Source of the DNA: Phycisphaerales bacterium
GTDB lineage: Bacteria > Planctomycetota > Phycisphaerae > Phycisphaerales > UBA1924
Length of the DNA stretch: 64,000 nucleotides
NCBI GenBank assembly: GCA_020849615.1
Contig: JADLFW010000016.1
Span: 62,001-126,000, forward strand
Direction: 5' to 3'
Shown here: positions 24,272 to 32,967 of the stretch, one piece after another
Layout of the letters: every line of letters begins with the position of its first letter
Position numbering within the stretch: the first letter of the stretch is position 1
Made by a program: the position numbers and the translations under genes
Notes under the pieces: model-generated
What the model was told of the DNA's origin: nothing
Seen by the model: the letters and a program-made list of their open reading frames with translations, nothing else
Databases searched by the model: none

Positions 24272-25864
24272 ATGGACCCGCTGCTCGCCGCCGCCACGCT
24301 CCGCCCCCTCGACTGGGCCATCCTCGCCGCCTACTTCATCCTCCTGGCCTTCACCGGCTGGTGGTTCTCCCGCGTCAAACACAAGACCACCGAGGACTAC
24401 TTCCTCGGCGGCCGCTCCATGCCCGTCTGGGCCGTCGCCATCTCCATCCTGGCAACCGCCCAGTCCGCGGCCACCTTCGTCGGCGTCCCCGAATCCGCCT
24501 ACGCCGGCGACCTGACGTACCTCTCCACCAACATCGGCGGGCTGATCGCCGCGGTCATCATCGCCGGGGTCTTCATCCCCGCCTATTACCGCCACAACGT
24601 CTCCACGCCCTACCAGCTCCTCGAAAGACGATTCGGCCCCGGCGCCAAGCTCGCCACCAGCTGGGCCTACATGATCGGCCGCGTCTTCGCCAGCGGCGCC
24701 CGCGTCTACGTCGGCGCCATCCCGGTTTCGCTCGCGATCTTCGGCGACATCGACCCGGGCCACCTTGCCATCTCGATCGCCGCCTTCATGGCCTTCGGGA
24801 TCGTCTACACCCTCGCGGGCGGGATCGCCAGCGTCATCTGGACCGATGTCTTCCAGGTCTGTGTGTACCTCGGGGCCGCCGTCGTCGCCGCGATTCTCCT
24901 CTGGCGCGCCATCCCGGCCGATGCCACGCAGATCCTCTCGGCCCTCTCCACCGGCATGCCCGATGGCTCCTCCAAGCTCACGCTCGTCCGGCCGGGGCTG
25001 GATTTCTCTAAGGCAAAGCTGGGCTTTGACCTCTCCGCCGAGTTCACGCTCATCACCGCCGTGACCGGCTGGATGCTGATCACCATCGCCTCCCACGGCA
25101 CCGACCAGGACCTCGTCCAGCGCATGCTCACCTGCAAAAACGCCGCCAAGGGCGGGCGGTCGGTCATCACCGGAATCCTTGTCGGCATCCCGACCGTGCT
25201 CCTCTTCGCCACCCTCGGCCTGCTCCTCTGGGTCTATTACAACCGCCCGGAACTCGCGGGCGGCGTGCACTCCCCCGCGACCATCGACGGCGCCCAGGTC
25301 TTCCTCCGCTACATCCTCACCGAGATGCCGCCCGGCGCCGCCGGGCTCATGATCGCCGGCGTCATGGCCGCCGGGCCCGCGGGCATCAACGCCTCCCTCA
25401 ACAGCATGTCAAGCACCTTCGTCGGCGATGTCTACCGCCCCGCCCGCCCGGGCCGGCCCGACCGCCACTACCTGCAGGTCGGCCGCCTCGCCACCATCGC
25501 GTGGGGCATCATCCTCGGCCTCTTCGCCATGCTCTGCATCCTGTGGCAGCAGCAGTCGCAGGAGAAGGTCCTCCCCTTCGTCCTGGGCGTCATGGCCTTC
25601 GCCTACGCCGGGCTGCTGGGTGTCTTCCTCACCGCCCTCTTCACCCGCCGCGGCAACACCGCCTCCGCGATCACCGCCCTCATCACCGGGTTTCTGATCG
25701 TGCTGCTTCTCCAGCCCGTCATCCTGAGCGCCATCACCGCGGGCTCACCGCTCGAGAGCCTGAAGCTCGCTTCCCCATGGCGGCTGGTCATCGGTACCGC
25801 CATCGCCACCCTCGTCTGCTGCGCGGGCCGGCCGCGTACCGTGATCCCCGCCCATGCTTCCTGA
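24272..25864 (+). CDS. sodium:solute symporter (SSS family), possible muramic-sugar importer
   Basis: A 530-residue SSS transporter with about 13 hydrophobic segments. The first begins with LDWAILAAYFILLAFTGWW; family markers are TTEDYFLGGRSMPVWAVAISI and, later, GGIASVIWTDVFQ and the GTDQDLVQRML segment. Its gene overlaps the GH20 gene by 11 bases and is followed by anmK and murQ, so imported substrate is inferred to be a peptidoglycan sugar (GlcNAc, MurNAc or anhydroMurNAc). SSS-family MurNAc import has been reported elsewhere (Tannerella, from memory). The substrate is inference from context only. The ATG at 24272 follows GGAG. Confidence 0.85.
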   Translation: MDPLLAAATLRPLDWAILAAYFILLAFTGWWFSRVKHKTTEDYFLGGRSMPVWAVAISILATAQSAATFVGVPESAYAGDLTYLSTNIGGLIAAVIIAGVFIPAYYRHNVSTPYQLLERRFGPGAKLATSWAYMIGRVFASGARVYVGAIPVSLAIFGDIDPGHLAISIAAFMAFGIVYTLAGGIASVIWTDVFQVCVYLGAAVVAAILLWRAIPADATQILSALSTGMPDGSSKLTLVRPGLDFSKAKLGFDLSAEFTLITAVTGWMLITIASHGTDQDLVQRMLTCKNAAKGGRSVITGILVGIPTVLLFATLGLLLWVYYNRPELAGGVHSPATIDGAQVFLRYILTEMPPGAAGLMIAGVMAAGPAGINASLNSMSSTFVGDVYRPARPGRPDRHYLQVGRLATIAWGIILGLFAMLCILWQQQSQEKVLPFVLGVMAFAYAGLLGVFLTALFTRRGNTASAITALITGFLIVLLLQPVILSAITAGSPLESLKLASPWRLVIGTAIATLVCCAGRPRTVIPAHAS

Positions 25865-27707
25865 CCCCGCCGCAATCGACCCGCTCCTCATCCCCGCCCC
25901 GCGCCGGCTCGACCGCCGCCCGGGCCACGCCTCGCTCCCGCCCGGCACGGGCCCGGATTCCCTACGCCCACTGATCGCAAGCCCGGACCCTTCCGCCGGG
26001 CCGCTGCCTCCTTGGCTCACCCTCCGGGCCGGCGGCGCGGCCTGCGGCATGAAGCCCACCGCGCTACAGGGCTACTCCCTCCGTATCGGCGAGTCCGGGC
26101 CCGTCGCCATCGAGTCCCCCACGACCGCGGGCCTGCGCCACGGCCTCGCCACGCTCCGGCAACTGCTTCGGCAGTACGGCCCGCGCCCGCCCGCGCTCGA
26201 GATCATCGATGCCCCCGCCTTCCCCACCCGCGGCGTCATGCTCGATGTCTCCCGCGACCGCATCCCCACGATGCCCGAGTTCCGGGCCATCATCGACCAG
26301 CTCGCCGACCTCAAGTTCAACCACCTCCAGCTCTACACCGAGCACACCTTCGCCTACGCGGGCCACGAAGACATCTGGCGGGGCTGGTCCTCGCTCACAC
26401 CCGAGGAAGTCGTCGAGCTCGATTCCTACTGCAGCCTCCGCGGCATCGACCTCGCCGCCAACCAGAACTGCTTCGGGCACCTGGCGGTCTGGCTCCGCCA
26501 TCCCAGGTACGCAAGCCTCGCCGAAACCCACGGCGACTGGAAGTTCTACCACTGGACCCGCAGCGGCCCGTTCAGTCTCTGCCCCGGCGACCCCGGCTCG
26601 ATCGCGCTCGTAGAGGATTGGCTCGAGCAACTCCTCCCGTGCTTCAGCTCCGGCCTGTGCAACATCAACGCCGATGAGACCTTCGACGTCGGGCAGGGCC
26701 GCTCGAAGGAGGCCGTCGAGCAACGCGGCCACGCCGCTGTCTACTTCGAGTTCATCGGGAAGGTCTGCAACGCCGTCCGCCGCCACGGCAAGCGACCCAT
26801 GTTCTGGGCCGACATCGCCCTCACACTCGAGAAGCAGGGCCATCCCGAGTCGATCGCCCTCATCCCCGCGGACCTCCTCTGCCTCGCCTGGGGCTACGAG
26901 CCCGAAGCCCAGTTCGGGCACTGGTGCGACCTCCTCCGCCGCGCGGGCCGCGAATCCTGGGTCTGCCCGGGCACCAGTTCCTGGCGATCCACGACGGGCC
27001 GCACCGCCGAGCGCCGGGCCAACCTCGACCGCGCCGCCCGCGACGGTCTCCACCACGATGCCACGGGGTACCTCATCACCGACTGGGGCGATGTCGGCCA
27101 CACTCAGCAATGGCCCGTCTCCCTTCACGGGATCGCCGAGGCCGCCCACGCCGCGTGGACCGGCGCTGTCGCTTCAGCCGATTCCCGCGCGGTGTTCCAC
27201 CGGGCCGAATCGCTCCACACTCTCGATGACCGCTCACTCACCCTCGCCTCCTGGCTCGACCGCCTCGGCGAGGTTGATGCTCCGATCCGAAGCGCCTGGG
27301 CCACTTCGCCCGAAGGCCGGCCCGTCCGCCTCCACAACGCGACCGCCCTGTTCAACGATTTCCGCCTGCCTTGGCGCGAACAACCCAGACCCGGCTCGGT
27401 CGCAGACTGGTCCGATGCCGCCGATCGGCTCGAAGCACTGGCCAGCGCCATGCCGCCGGGCCTGCCCGCCTTCACCCGCGAAGAACTCGACCACACGATC
27501 GATGTCGCGCGAACCTCGATCGCCCGGGCCATCGCGCGACGCCGGGCCGATGCCCCCACCTCGGCCGACCGCGCTGCCCTCGGCGAGTCCATCCACCGCA
27601 TCATGACCGGCCACGCCCGCCTCTGGGCCCGGCGCTCCCGCCCGGGCGGGCTCGACAACAGCCAGAAACATTACCAGAAAGTGCTTGACGAACTCTCGTC
27701 TTCCTGA
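25854..27707 (+). CDS. GH20-like beta-N-acetylhexosaminidase
   Basis: A 617-residue glycoside hydrolase family 20 relative. Residues 1-120 resemble the GH20b accessory domain. The barrel begins with TRGVMLDVSRDRIPT (125-139), and the catalytic Asp-Glu pair is D274-E275 in INADETFDVGQ; the strand-2 stretch KFNHLQLYTEHTFAY is typical. The C-terminal 200 residues are helical. No signal peptide is evident, so it probably acts in the cytoplasm on imported disaccharides, for example removing GlcNAc from GlcNAc-anhydroMurNAc. It overlaps the symporter gene by 11 bases and lies upstream of anmK. Exact specificity is inferred from context. Confidence 0.82.
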   Translation: MLPDPAAIDPLLIPAPRRLDRRPGHASLPPGTGPDSLRPLIASPDPSAGPLPPWLTLRAGGAACGMKPTALQGYSLRIGESGPVAIESPTTAGLRHGLATLRQLLRQYGPRPPALEIIDAPAFPTRGVMLDVSRDRIPTMPEFRAIIDQLADLKFNHLQLYTEHTFAYAGHEDIWRGWSSLTPEEVVELDSYCSLRGIDLAANQNCFGHLAVWLRHPRYASLAETHGDWKFYHWTRSGPFSLCPGDPGSIALVEDWLEQLLPCFSSGLCNINADETFDVGQGRSKEAVEQRGHAAVYFEFIGKVCNAVRRHGKRPMFWADIALTLEKQGHPESIALIPADLLCLAWGYEPEAQFGHWCDLLRRAGRESWVCPGTSSWRSTTGRTAERRANLDRAARDGLHHDATGYLITDWGDVGHTQQWPVSLHGIAEAAHAAWTGAVASADSRAVFHRAESLHTLDDRSLTLASWLDRLGEVDAPIRSAWATSPEGRPVRLHNATALFNDFRLPWREQPRPGSVADWSDAADRLEALASAMPPGLPAFTREELDHTIDVARTSIARAIARRRADAPTSADRAALGESIHRIMTGHARLWARRSRPGGLDNSQKHYQKVLDELSSS

Positions 27708-27740
27708 CTCTGCCCCCTGTCCCCTGTTCCCTTCCTTCCC

Positions 27741-28895
27741 ATGGCTTCCCGACTTGCCGCAGGCTGCATGACCGGAACGAGCCTCGATGGGCTCGATGTT
27801 GCGCTTGTCGCCATCGAGGGCGCGGGCCTCTCGATGTCCGCGAAGTTCATCCGCGCCGTTTCCCGGCCGCTGGGCCCGGTCGCGGAGCCCCTCCGGCGCC
27901 TCGCCGACCAGCAGCCGATGACCGCGGGCGATATCGCCCGGGCCTCCCGCGATTTCGCCCTTCTTCACACCGAGGCCCTCCGCGAGCTCGCGGGACCCGA
28001 CAAGCTCGATCTCATCTGTATCCACGGGCAGACGGTCTTCCATCAGCCGCTCCCTCGTTCAACAACAGGGGGGGCGGGCGTCCGGCCCGCATCTTCACCC
28101 TCTTCAACTGGCCTCTCCTGGCAGCTCCTCAACCCCTTCCCGATCGCCCACGCCCTCCGCTGCCCCGTCGTCTACGACCTCCGGGCCGCCGACATCGCCG
28201 CGGGCGGCCAGGGCGCCCCCATCACGCCCATCGCCGACTGGGTCTTCTTCGGCCACCTCGACGGGCGCACCGCCATCGCCAACCTCGGCGGCTTCTGCAA
28301 CATCACGACGTTGCCCGCGCGCGTCACGCCCGCGAGCCCCAGCGACCCGGCCCTCATCCGCGGCTTTGACCTCTGCGCTTGCAACCAGCTCCTCGATGGC
28401 ATCGCCCGCAAGCTCCTCCACCAGCCCTTCGACGCCGATGGCGCCCGGGCCGGCTCGGGCGAAGTCAGTAGCGACGCCCTCGCCGACCTCGAGGGCATCT
28501 TCAACACCCAGCGCGCGGGCCGGCGCTCCCTGGGCACCGGCGATGAGCTCCACGAGTGGATCTCCCGCTACCGCGCCCACCTGCCCCCCGAAGCGATCGC
28601 CGCCACCGCGTGCGAGGCCATCGCCCAGGCCATCGCCGAGGCCACCCGCGGCTGCCGCCGCCTCCTGCTCGCTGGCGGCGGCCTGAAGAACAAGACCCTC
28701 ACCGCCGCCATCCGCTCGTGCAGCTCTTCCATCGTCGAGCCGACCGATGCCCACGGCCTGCCCGCCGGGTTCCGCGAGGCCGCCGAGTTCGCCGTGCTCG
28801 GCGCCCTTTGCCAGGACCGCATCCCCATCACCCTCCCACAGGTCACCGGTGTACCCGACCCCGCGCCAATATCGGGGGCGTGGGTCTTCCCCTGA
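27741..28895 (+). CDS. anmK: anhydro-N-acetylmuramic acid kinase
   Basis: A 384-residue AnmK, which opens 1,6-anhydroMurNAc and phosphorylates it to MurNAc-6-phosphate. The N-terminal GCMTGTSLDGLD (8-19) is the ATP-binding signature; CIHGQTVFH and DLRAADIAAGGQGAP follow. Relative to the family a stretch of about 22 residues (103-124, codons 28047-28112) is extra and lies just where the nucleotide sequence looks like an intergenic hairpin. The gene lies between the GH20 gene and murQ, which uses its product. Confidence 0.92.
   Translation: MASRLAAGCMTGTSLDGLDVALVAIEGAGLSMSAKFIRAVSRPLGPVAEPLRRLADQQPMTAGDIARASRDFALLHTEALRELAGPDKLDLICIHGQTVFHQPLPRSTTGGAGVRPASSPSSTGLSWQLLNPFPIAHALRCPVVYDLRAADIAAGGQGAPITPIADWVFFGHLDGRTAIANLGGFCNITTLPARVTPASPSDPALIRGFDLCACNQLLDGIARKLLHQPFDADGARAGSGEVSSDALADLEGIFNTQRAGRRSLGTGDELHEWISRYRAHLPPEAIAATACEAIAQAIAEATRGCRRLLLAGGGLKNKTLTAAIRSCSSSIVEPTDAHGLPAGFREAAEFAVLGALCQDRIPITLPQVTGVPDPAPISGAWVFP
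28047..28112. other. in-frame insertion in anmK, repeat-like
   Basis: Codons 103-124 of anmK encode a Ser/Pro/Gly-rich stretch absent from typical AnmK proteins. The DNA holds GGGGCGGGC-GTCC-GGCCCGC, a GC-rich hairpin of a kind usually seen between genes. The insertion keeps the reading frame and lies between HGQTVFHQ and the next conserved block. Confidence 0.4.
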
Positions 28896-28929
28896 CCCAA
28901 TATCATCTCCTTCGCCGTCTCACCGACTT

Positions 28930-29856
28930 ATGCCCCTCCCTCCCGACCGCTCCCATCTCCTCACCGAGCAGCGCAACCCGCGCTCGATGTCTCTCCACAC
29001 CCTGTCCGCCGCCGAATGCGTCGCCCTCATCAACCGCGAAGACCGGACCGTCCTCGACGCCATCGAGAAGGCCGGGCCCGCACTCACGGCGCTCATCCAG
29101 GCCGCGGAACCCGGCTTCACCGCCGATGGCCGCCTGATCTATGTCGGCGCCGGCACCTCCGGCCGCCTTGGTGTGCTCGATGCCTCCGAAGCCCCCCCCA
29201 CCTTCCAGGTCGAGCCGGGCAAAGTCGTCGGCCTCATCGCCGGCGGCGACTCCGCCCTCCGCAAGTCCAGCGAGGGCAAGGAAGATGACCCCGATGGCGC
29301 TCGTCCCGAACTCGACGCTCTGAACCTCACCCCACGTGACACCGTCATTGGCATCGCCGCCGGCGGCACCACGCCCTACGTCCTCGGGGCCCTGCGACTC
29401 GCCAAGGCCCGGCCCGCGCCGCCGCTTACCGCACTCATCGCCTGCTCACCGGTCCCCAGACCTTCGGGGGCCGACCACCTCATCATCCTCGAGACCGGGC
29501 CCGAGGTCCTCACCGGCTCCACCCGCATGAAAGCCGGAACCGCTACCAAGCTTGCCCTCAACACCATCTCCACCACCCTCATGGTCCGCTCGGGCCGCGT
29601 CTATCAGAATTTGATGGTCGACCTCCGGGCCACGAACGCCAAGCTCCGCGACCGCGCGGCCCGGATCGTCGCCACCCTCACGGGCCTCCCGCGCGATGAC
29701 GCCTTCGCCCTCCTCGATGACGCCGGCGGCGCGGTCAAGACAGCCATCGTCATGCACCGCCGCGGCATCCCCCGCGCCGAGGCCGAGGCCCTCCTCACCC
29801 GCACGGGCCAGCGCCTCGACGCCGCCCTGGATACCCCGCTCCATGGCCCGGCATGA
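28930..29856 (+). CDS. murQ: N-acetylmuramic acid 6-phosphate etherase
   Basis: A 308-residue MurQ, which splits MurNAc-6-phosphate into GlcNAc-6-phosphate and D-lactate. The N terminus TEQRNPRSMSLHTLSA matches the family start; the SIS sugar-phosphate fold follows with YVGAGTSGRLGVLDASEAPPTF (catalytic Glu in SEAPPTF), IAGGDSALRKSSEGKEDD and GSTRMKAGTATKLALN. It is 34 bases after anmK. The next enzymes needed, NagA and NagB, are not in the window. The start at 28930 is placed by homology; no Shine-Dalgarno sequence is visible. Confidence 0.93.
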   Translation: MPLPPDRSHLLTEQRNPRSMSLHTLSAAECVALINREDRTVLDAIEKAGPALTALIQAAEPGFTADGRLIYVGAGTSGRLGVLDASEAPPTFQVEPGKVVGLIAGGDSALRKSSEGKEDDPDGARPELDALNLTPRDTVIGIAAGGTTPYVLGALRLAKARPAPPLTALIACSPVPRPSGADHLIILETGPEVLTGSTRMKAGTATKLALNTISTTLMVRSGRVYQNLMVDLRATNAKLRDRAARIVATLTGLPRDDAFALLDDAGGAVKTAIVMHRRGIPRAEAEALLTRTGQRLDAALDTPLHGPA

Positions 29857-29891
29857 AGACGGTTTCACCTGAACGGACCGTCCTCAGTCTC

Positions 29892-29897
29892 TAAGCT
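29892..29897 (+). promoter_or_regulatory. -10 box supporting an ATC start of the TSUP gene
   Basis: TAAGCT ends six bases before the ATC at 29904, the same spacing seen at eight other genes of the window. Its first three bases are also the last stop codon in the permease frame. Confidence 0.4.
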
Positions 29898-29903
29898 CTC
29901 CGG

Positions 29904-30725
29904 ATCGAGACTCTCGGCCTCGCCATCCTCGGCCTCATCGTCGGCACGCTCGGCACCCTCATCGGCGCGGGCGGGGGGTTCATTCTCGTGCCCATCCTCG
30001 CCATGCTCTATCCGAGGGCCCAACCCACCGACATCGCCAGCCTCTCCCTCGCCGCCGTGTTTTTCAACGCCGCATCGGGCTCGCTCGGCTACGCCCGCAT
30101 GAGGCGCATCGACTTCCGCTCCGGCGCGATCTTCGCCGTCGCCTCGATCCCCGGCGCCATCCTCGGCTCCCTGGCCACCCGCCACGTTCAGCGCAGCCTC
30201 TTTGACCTCCTGCTGGGCCTCGCCGTCATCGCCGGCTCCGCCTTCCTCTTCATCGCCTCCGGCGCCCGCCGCATCGACCTCCACCCGGCCGCCCACTCAC
30301 CCCCCACCGGCGGGAAGCTCATCGCGGGCATCCTCATCAGCCTCATCGTCGGCTTCGCCTCGAGCTTCCTGGGCATCGGCGGCGGCATCGTCCACGTCCC
30401 CGCGCTCGTGCTCCTCCTCGACTTCCCCGTCCACATCGGGACCGCCACCTCCCACTTCGTCCTGGCGGTCAGCGCCCTGGCCGGCACCCTCATGCACCTC
30501 AGCCACGGTGAATACCACGGACTGGAGATCCAGACCCTCGCCCTCGCCGCCGGAACGCTCGCCGGCGCCCAGCTCGGCGCCCGGCTCTCCACCCACGTGC
30601 CGGGCCTGGTGATCCTCCGCGTCCTGGCCATCGCCCTCGCCCTCGTCGGCATCCGGGTCATTACCGATGATCTCGTGATGCGTCTCGAGCAACGGGCCTA
30701 CGAGCAACCCGCCGAGAATCCCTGA
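29904..30725 (+). CDS. TSUP-family permease with a probable ATC start
   Basis: A 273-residue membrane protein of the sulfite exporter TauE/SafE family, about eight membrane segments in two related halves. The first half-motif is GTLIGAGGGFILVP and the second is SFLGIGGGIVHVP. The frame is open back to a stop at 29892, and the first ATG/GTG/TTG is a GTG at 29988 that would cut off the first helix and its GAGGGF loop. The ATC at 29904 restores the helix and falls exactly six bases after a TAAGCT box, so I use it. If ATC is not accepted, the gene is 29988-30725 and lacks part of the pore. It ends before the dehydrogenase gene; substrate unknown. Confidence 0.7.
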   Translation: METLGLAILGLIVGTLGTLIGAGGGFILVPILAMLYPRAQPTDIASLSLAAVFFNAASGSLGYARMRRIDFRSGAIFAVASIPGAILGSLATRHVQRSLFDLLLGLAVIAGSAFLFIASGARRIDLHPAAHSPPTGGKLIAGILISLIVGFASSFLGIGGGIVHVPALVLLLDFPVHIGTATSHFVLAVSALAGTLMHLSHGEYHGLEIQTLALAAGTLAGAQLGARLSTHVPGLVILRVLAIALALVGIRVITDDLVMRLEQRAYEQPAENP

Positions 30726-30735
30726 TTCTCGCCCG

Positions 30736-30741
30736 TATGAT
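30736..30741 (+). promoter_or_regulatory. -10 box upstream of the COG3804-type dehydrogenase
   Basis: TATGAT ends nine bases before the ATG at 30751, giving a leader of only a few bases. Confidence 0.35.
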
Positions 30742-30750
30742 CCCCCCACC

Positions 30751-31755
30751 ATGAACCGGATCCTCCACGTCGGCGCGGGGCCCCTCGGCCTGCGGGTCCT
30801 TTCCGAGTACCTCTCCCGACGCATGGGCCCGGTCGTCGCTGTCGTGGATTCCTCCCCCGACCTGGCAGGAAAGCCCCTCTCCGCCCTCATCCCCGGCGCT
30901 TCCCCCGAACTCAAGGTCCTCCCCTCCCTCGATGCCATCCAGAACTGGCCCGACATCGACGCCGCCATCGTCGCCACCAGCTCCGACCTCCGGGCCTGCG
31001 AGCCCACCTTCCGCCACATCCTCCAGCAGGGCAAGGCCATCATCACCACCTGCGAGGAGGCCCTCTTCCCCTGGCTCCGCCACGACAAGCTCGCGCAGGA
31101 ACTGCACGCCCTCGCGCTCAAGCACGGCGGCCGGCTCCTGGGCACCGGCGTCAACCCCGGCTTCCTGATGGATTCCCTCCCGGTCTTCCTCACCGGCGTC
31201 TGCAAGTCGGTCCGCAGCATCGAGGCCTACCGCGTCCAGGATGCCTCGGCCCGGCGCATCCCCTTCCAGAAGAAGATCGGCGCCGGGCTCACCGATGACG
31301 AGTTCAACACCCGCGTCGCCGATGGCTCCATCCGCCACGTCGGCCTCGGCGAATCCATCCACTTCATTTCCCACTACTGCGGCCTCAAGATCGAACGCTG
31401 GGATGAGGACATCGCCCCCATCCACGCCGAACGCGACATGGTCAGCGGCATGGGAGTCATTCCCAAGGGCCGCATCGCCGGCGTCCGCCAGGTCGCCCGG
31501 GCCTACGCGGATGACCAGGTCGTCATCCGTTTGGATTTCCAGGCCGCCATCGGCCAGCTCGACCCCTACGACCGCATCGTCATCCACGGCGAACCGGACA
31601 TCGACACCATCCTCTCCGGGGGCGTCCACGGCGACCTCGCCACCTCCGCCATCACCTGCAACGCCCTCCCCCGACTCCTCGCCGCCCAGCCGGGCCTGCA
31701 CACCATGGCCACCATCCCCATGGTCCACACCGTTCAGCAAATCCGCGGCAGTTGA
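30751..31755 (+). CDS. COG3804-type NAD(P)-dependent dehydrogenase (DapB / 2,4-diaminopentanoate dehydrogenase-like)
   Basis: A 334-residue protein. The N terminus ILHVGAGPLGLRVLS is a Rossmann loop. The catalytic-domain segment GTGVNPGFLMDSLPVFL is typical of the dihydrodipicolinate-reductase-like group that includes 2,4-diaminopentanoate dehydrogenase of ornithine breakdown. It is not a normal DapB (which is shorter and has a different substrate motif). An alpha-oxoamine synthase gene follows after 27 bases, so the two probably act on linked amino-ketone chemistry. The natural substrate is unknown. Confidence 0.75.
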   Translation: MNRILHVGAGPLGLRVLSEYLSRRMGPVVAVVDSSPDLAGKPLSALIPGASPELKVLPSLDAIQNWPDIDAAIVATSSDLRACEPTFRHILQQGKAIITTCEEALFPWLRHDKLAQELHALALKHGGRLLGTGVNPGFLMDSLPVFLTGVCKSVRSIEAYRVQDASARRIPFQKKIGAGLTDDEFNTRVADGSIRHVGLGESIHFISHYCGLKIERWDEDIAPIHAERDMVSGMGVIPKGRIAGVRQVARAYADDQVVIRLDFQAAIGQLDPYDRIVIHGEPDIDTILSGGVHGDLATSAITCNALPRLLAAQPGLHTMATIPMVHTVQQIRGS

Positions 31756-31782
31756 ACCGCCTTGTTGGCCGATTGAATTGGC

Positions 31783-32967
31783 ATGCCGCTCAGCCTCGTC
31801 GACTCCGCCAGCCACCCGGACTTCGCCGCCGCCTCCCTCCGCTCGACCCCTCCGGCCCGCACCATGGGACGAATCTCGATCGAAGCCTTCAGCCCCACCC
31901 ACGCCACCATCGGCGGCCGCGAAATCCTCACCTTCGGCGGCTGCGGCTACCTCGGGCTTTCCCACCACCCCCGCGTCCGGGCCGCGCTCATCGAGTCCCT
32001 CGACACCCTCGGCCTCAGCACATCCGCCTCCCGCGAGACCACCGGCAACACGCTCACCCACGAAGCCCTCGAGCTCGACCTCGCCTCCTTCCTGAACACC
32101 GAGTCGGCCATCCTGACCCCCGAGGGCTACACCGCCAACCTCGCCCTCGCCCAGGCCCTGGCCTGGCGCTACCGGGTCGCCATCGTCGATGAGCGCAGCC
32201 ACCGCAGCGTCGGCCACGCCGTCGCCGCCGCCGGGCTGGATGTCCACACCTTCGAGCACCTCAGCGCGGGCCAGGCCGCTTCCCTCGCGGCCCGTCACGC
32301 CGACCGCGGCGTCGTCATCTACACCGATGGCGTCTTCGCGGCCGATGGCTCGGTCGCCCCGGCCGACAAGCTTTACGCGGCCCTGCCTGAACGAAACTCG
32401 CTCCTCATCATCGATGACTGCCACGGCTTCTGCGTCCTGGGTGACAACGGCCGCGGCACCGCCTCCCAGTTCGGCATCGCCGGCCCGCGCCTGTGCATCA
32501 CGACCACCCTCGCCAAGGGCCTGGGCTGCTACGGCGGCGCCATCGCCGGGCCCGGCGACCTCATCCGCGACATCCAGACCCACGCCGGCGTGTACCGCGG
32601 CACCACGCCCGTCCCGCCCCCCATCGCCGCCTCCGCCCGGGCCGCGCTGGCGGTCGTGGCGCAGGATGGCTCCCTGGTGCAGAGCCTGCGCAGCAACATC
32701 GCCCACATGCGATCCATCCTCAGCGCCGCCGGGCTGCGCTTCCCCGAGCCCGCGGTCCCGATCTTCACCTTCATGCTCGACTCGACCGAGCGCATGGAAG
32801 CCATCCACCACGCCCTCTTCGAGCGCGGCATCCTGGCCCCGCTGATCGAATACCCGGGCGGCCCGGCCAGCCGCTACTTCCGCCTCAGCATCACCGCCGC
32901 CCACACGGCCGAGCACATCGACCGGCTGGGCCGGGAGCTGGCAGCGCTGATCCGGATGGCGGCGTAG
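31783..32967 (+). CDS. PLP-dependent alpha-oxoamine synthase family protein
   Basis: A 394-residue fold-type I PLP enzyme of the alpha-oxoamine synthase group (KBL, BioF, ALAS, serine palmitoyltransferase). The PLP lysine lies in TTTLAKGLGCYGG, the cofactor Asp in IIDDCHGFCVLG, and SASRETTGNTLTHEALE is the helix near the substrate. These enzymes condense an amino acid with an acyl-CoA. BioF-like activity is possible, but no other biotin gene is nearby. The partner dehydrogenase upstream suggests the aminoketone product is further reduced or aminated. Which acyl-CoA and amino acid are used cannot be told. Confidence 0.78.
   Translation: MPLSLVDSASHPDFAAASLRSTPPARTMGRISIEAFSPTHATIGGREILTFGGCGYLGLSHHPRVRAALIESLDTLGLSTSASRETTGNTLTHEALELDLASFLNTESAILTPEGYTANLALAQALAWRYRVAIVDERSHRSVGHAVAAAGLDVHTFEHLSAGQAASLAARHADRGVVIYTDGVFAADGSVAPADKLYAALPERNSLLIIDDCHGFCVLGDNGRGTASQFGIAGPRLCITTTLAKGLGCYGGAIAGPGDLIRDIQTHAGVYRGTTPVPPPIAASARAALAVVAQDGSLVQSLRSNIAHMRSILSAAGLRFPEPAVPIFTFMLDSTERMEAIHHALFERGILAPLIEYPGGPASRYFRLSITAAHTAEHIDRLGRELAALIRMAA

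Noticed and set aside
22727-25270. 847-codon open frame on the minus strand
   Set aside because: It lies antisense to tyrS and the symporter, has repetitive Gly/Asp/Glu composition typical of reversed GC-rich genes, and matches no family.
28930-30725. Frameshift in the TSUP gene
   Set aside because: The frame is open from 29895 to 30725 with correct motifs; only the start codon is unusual.
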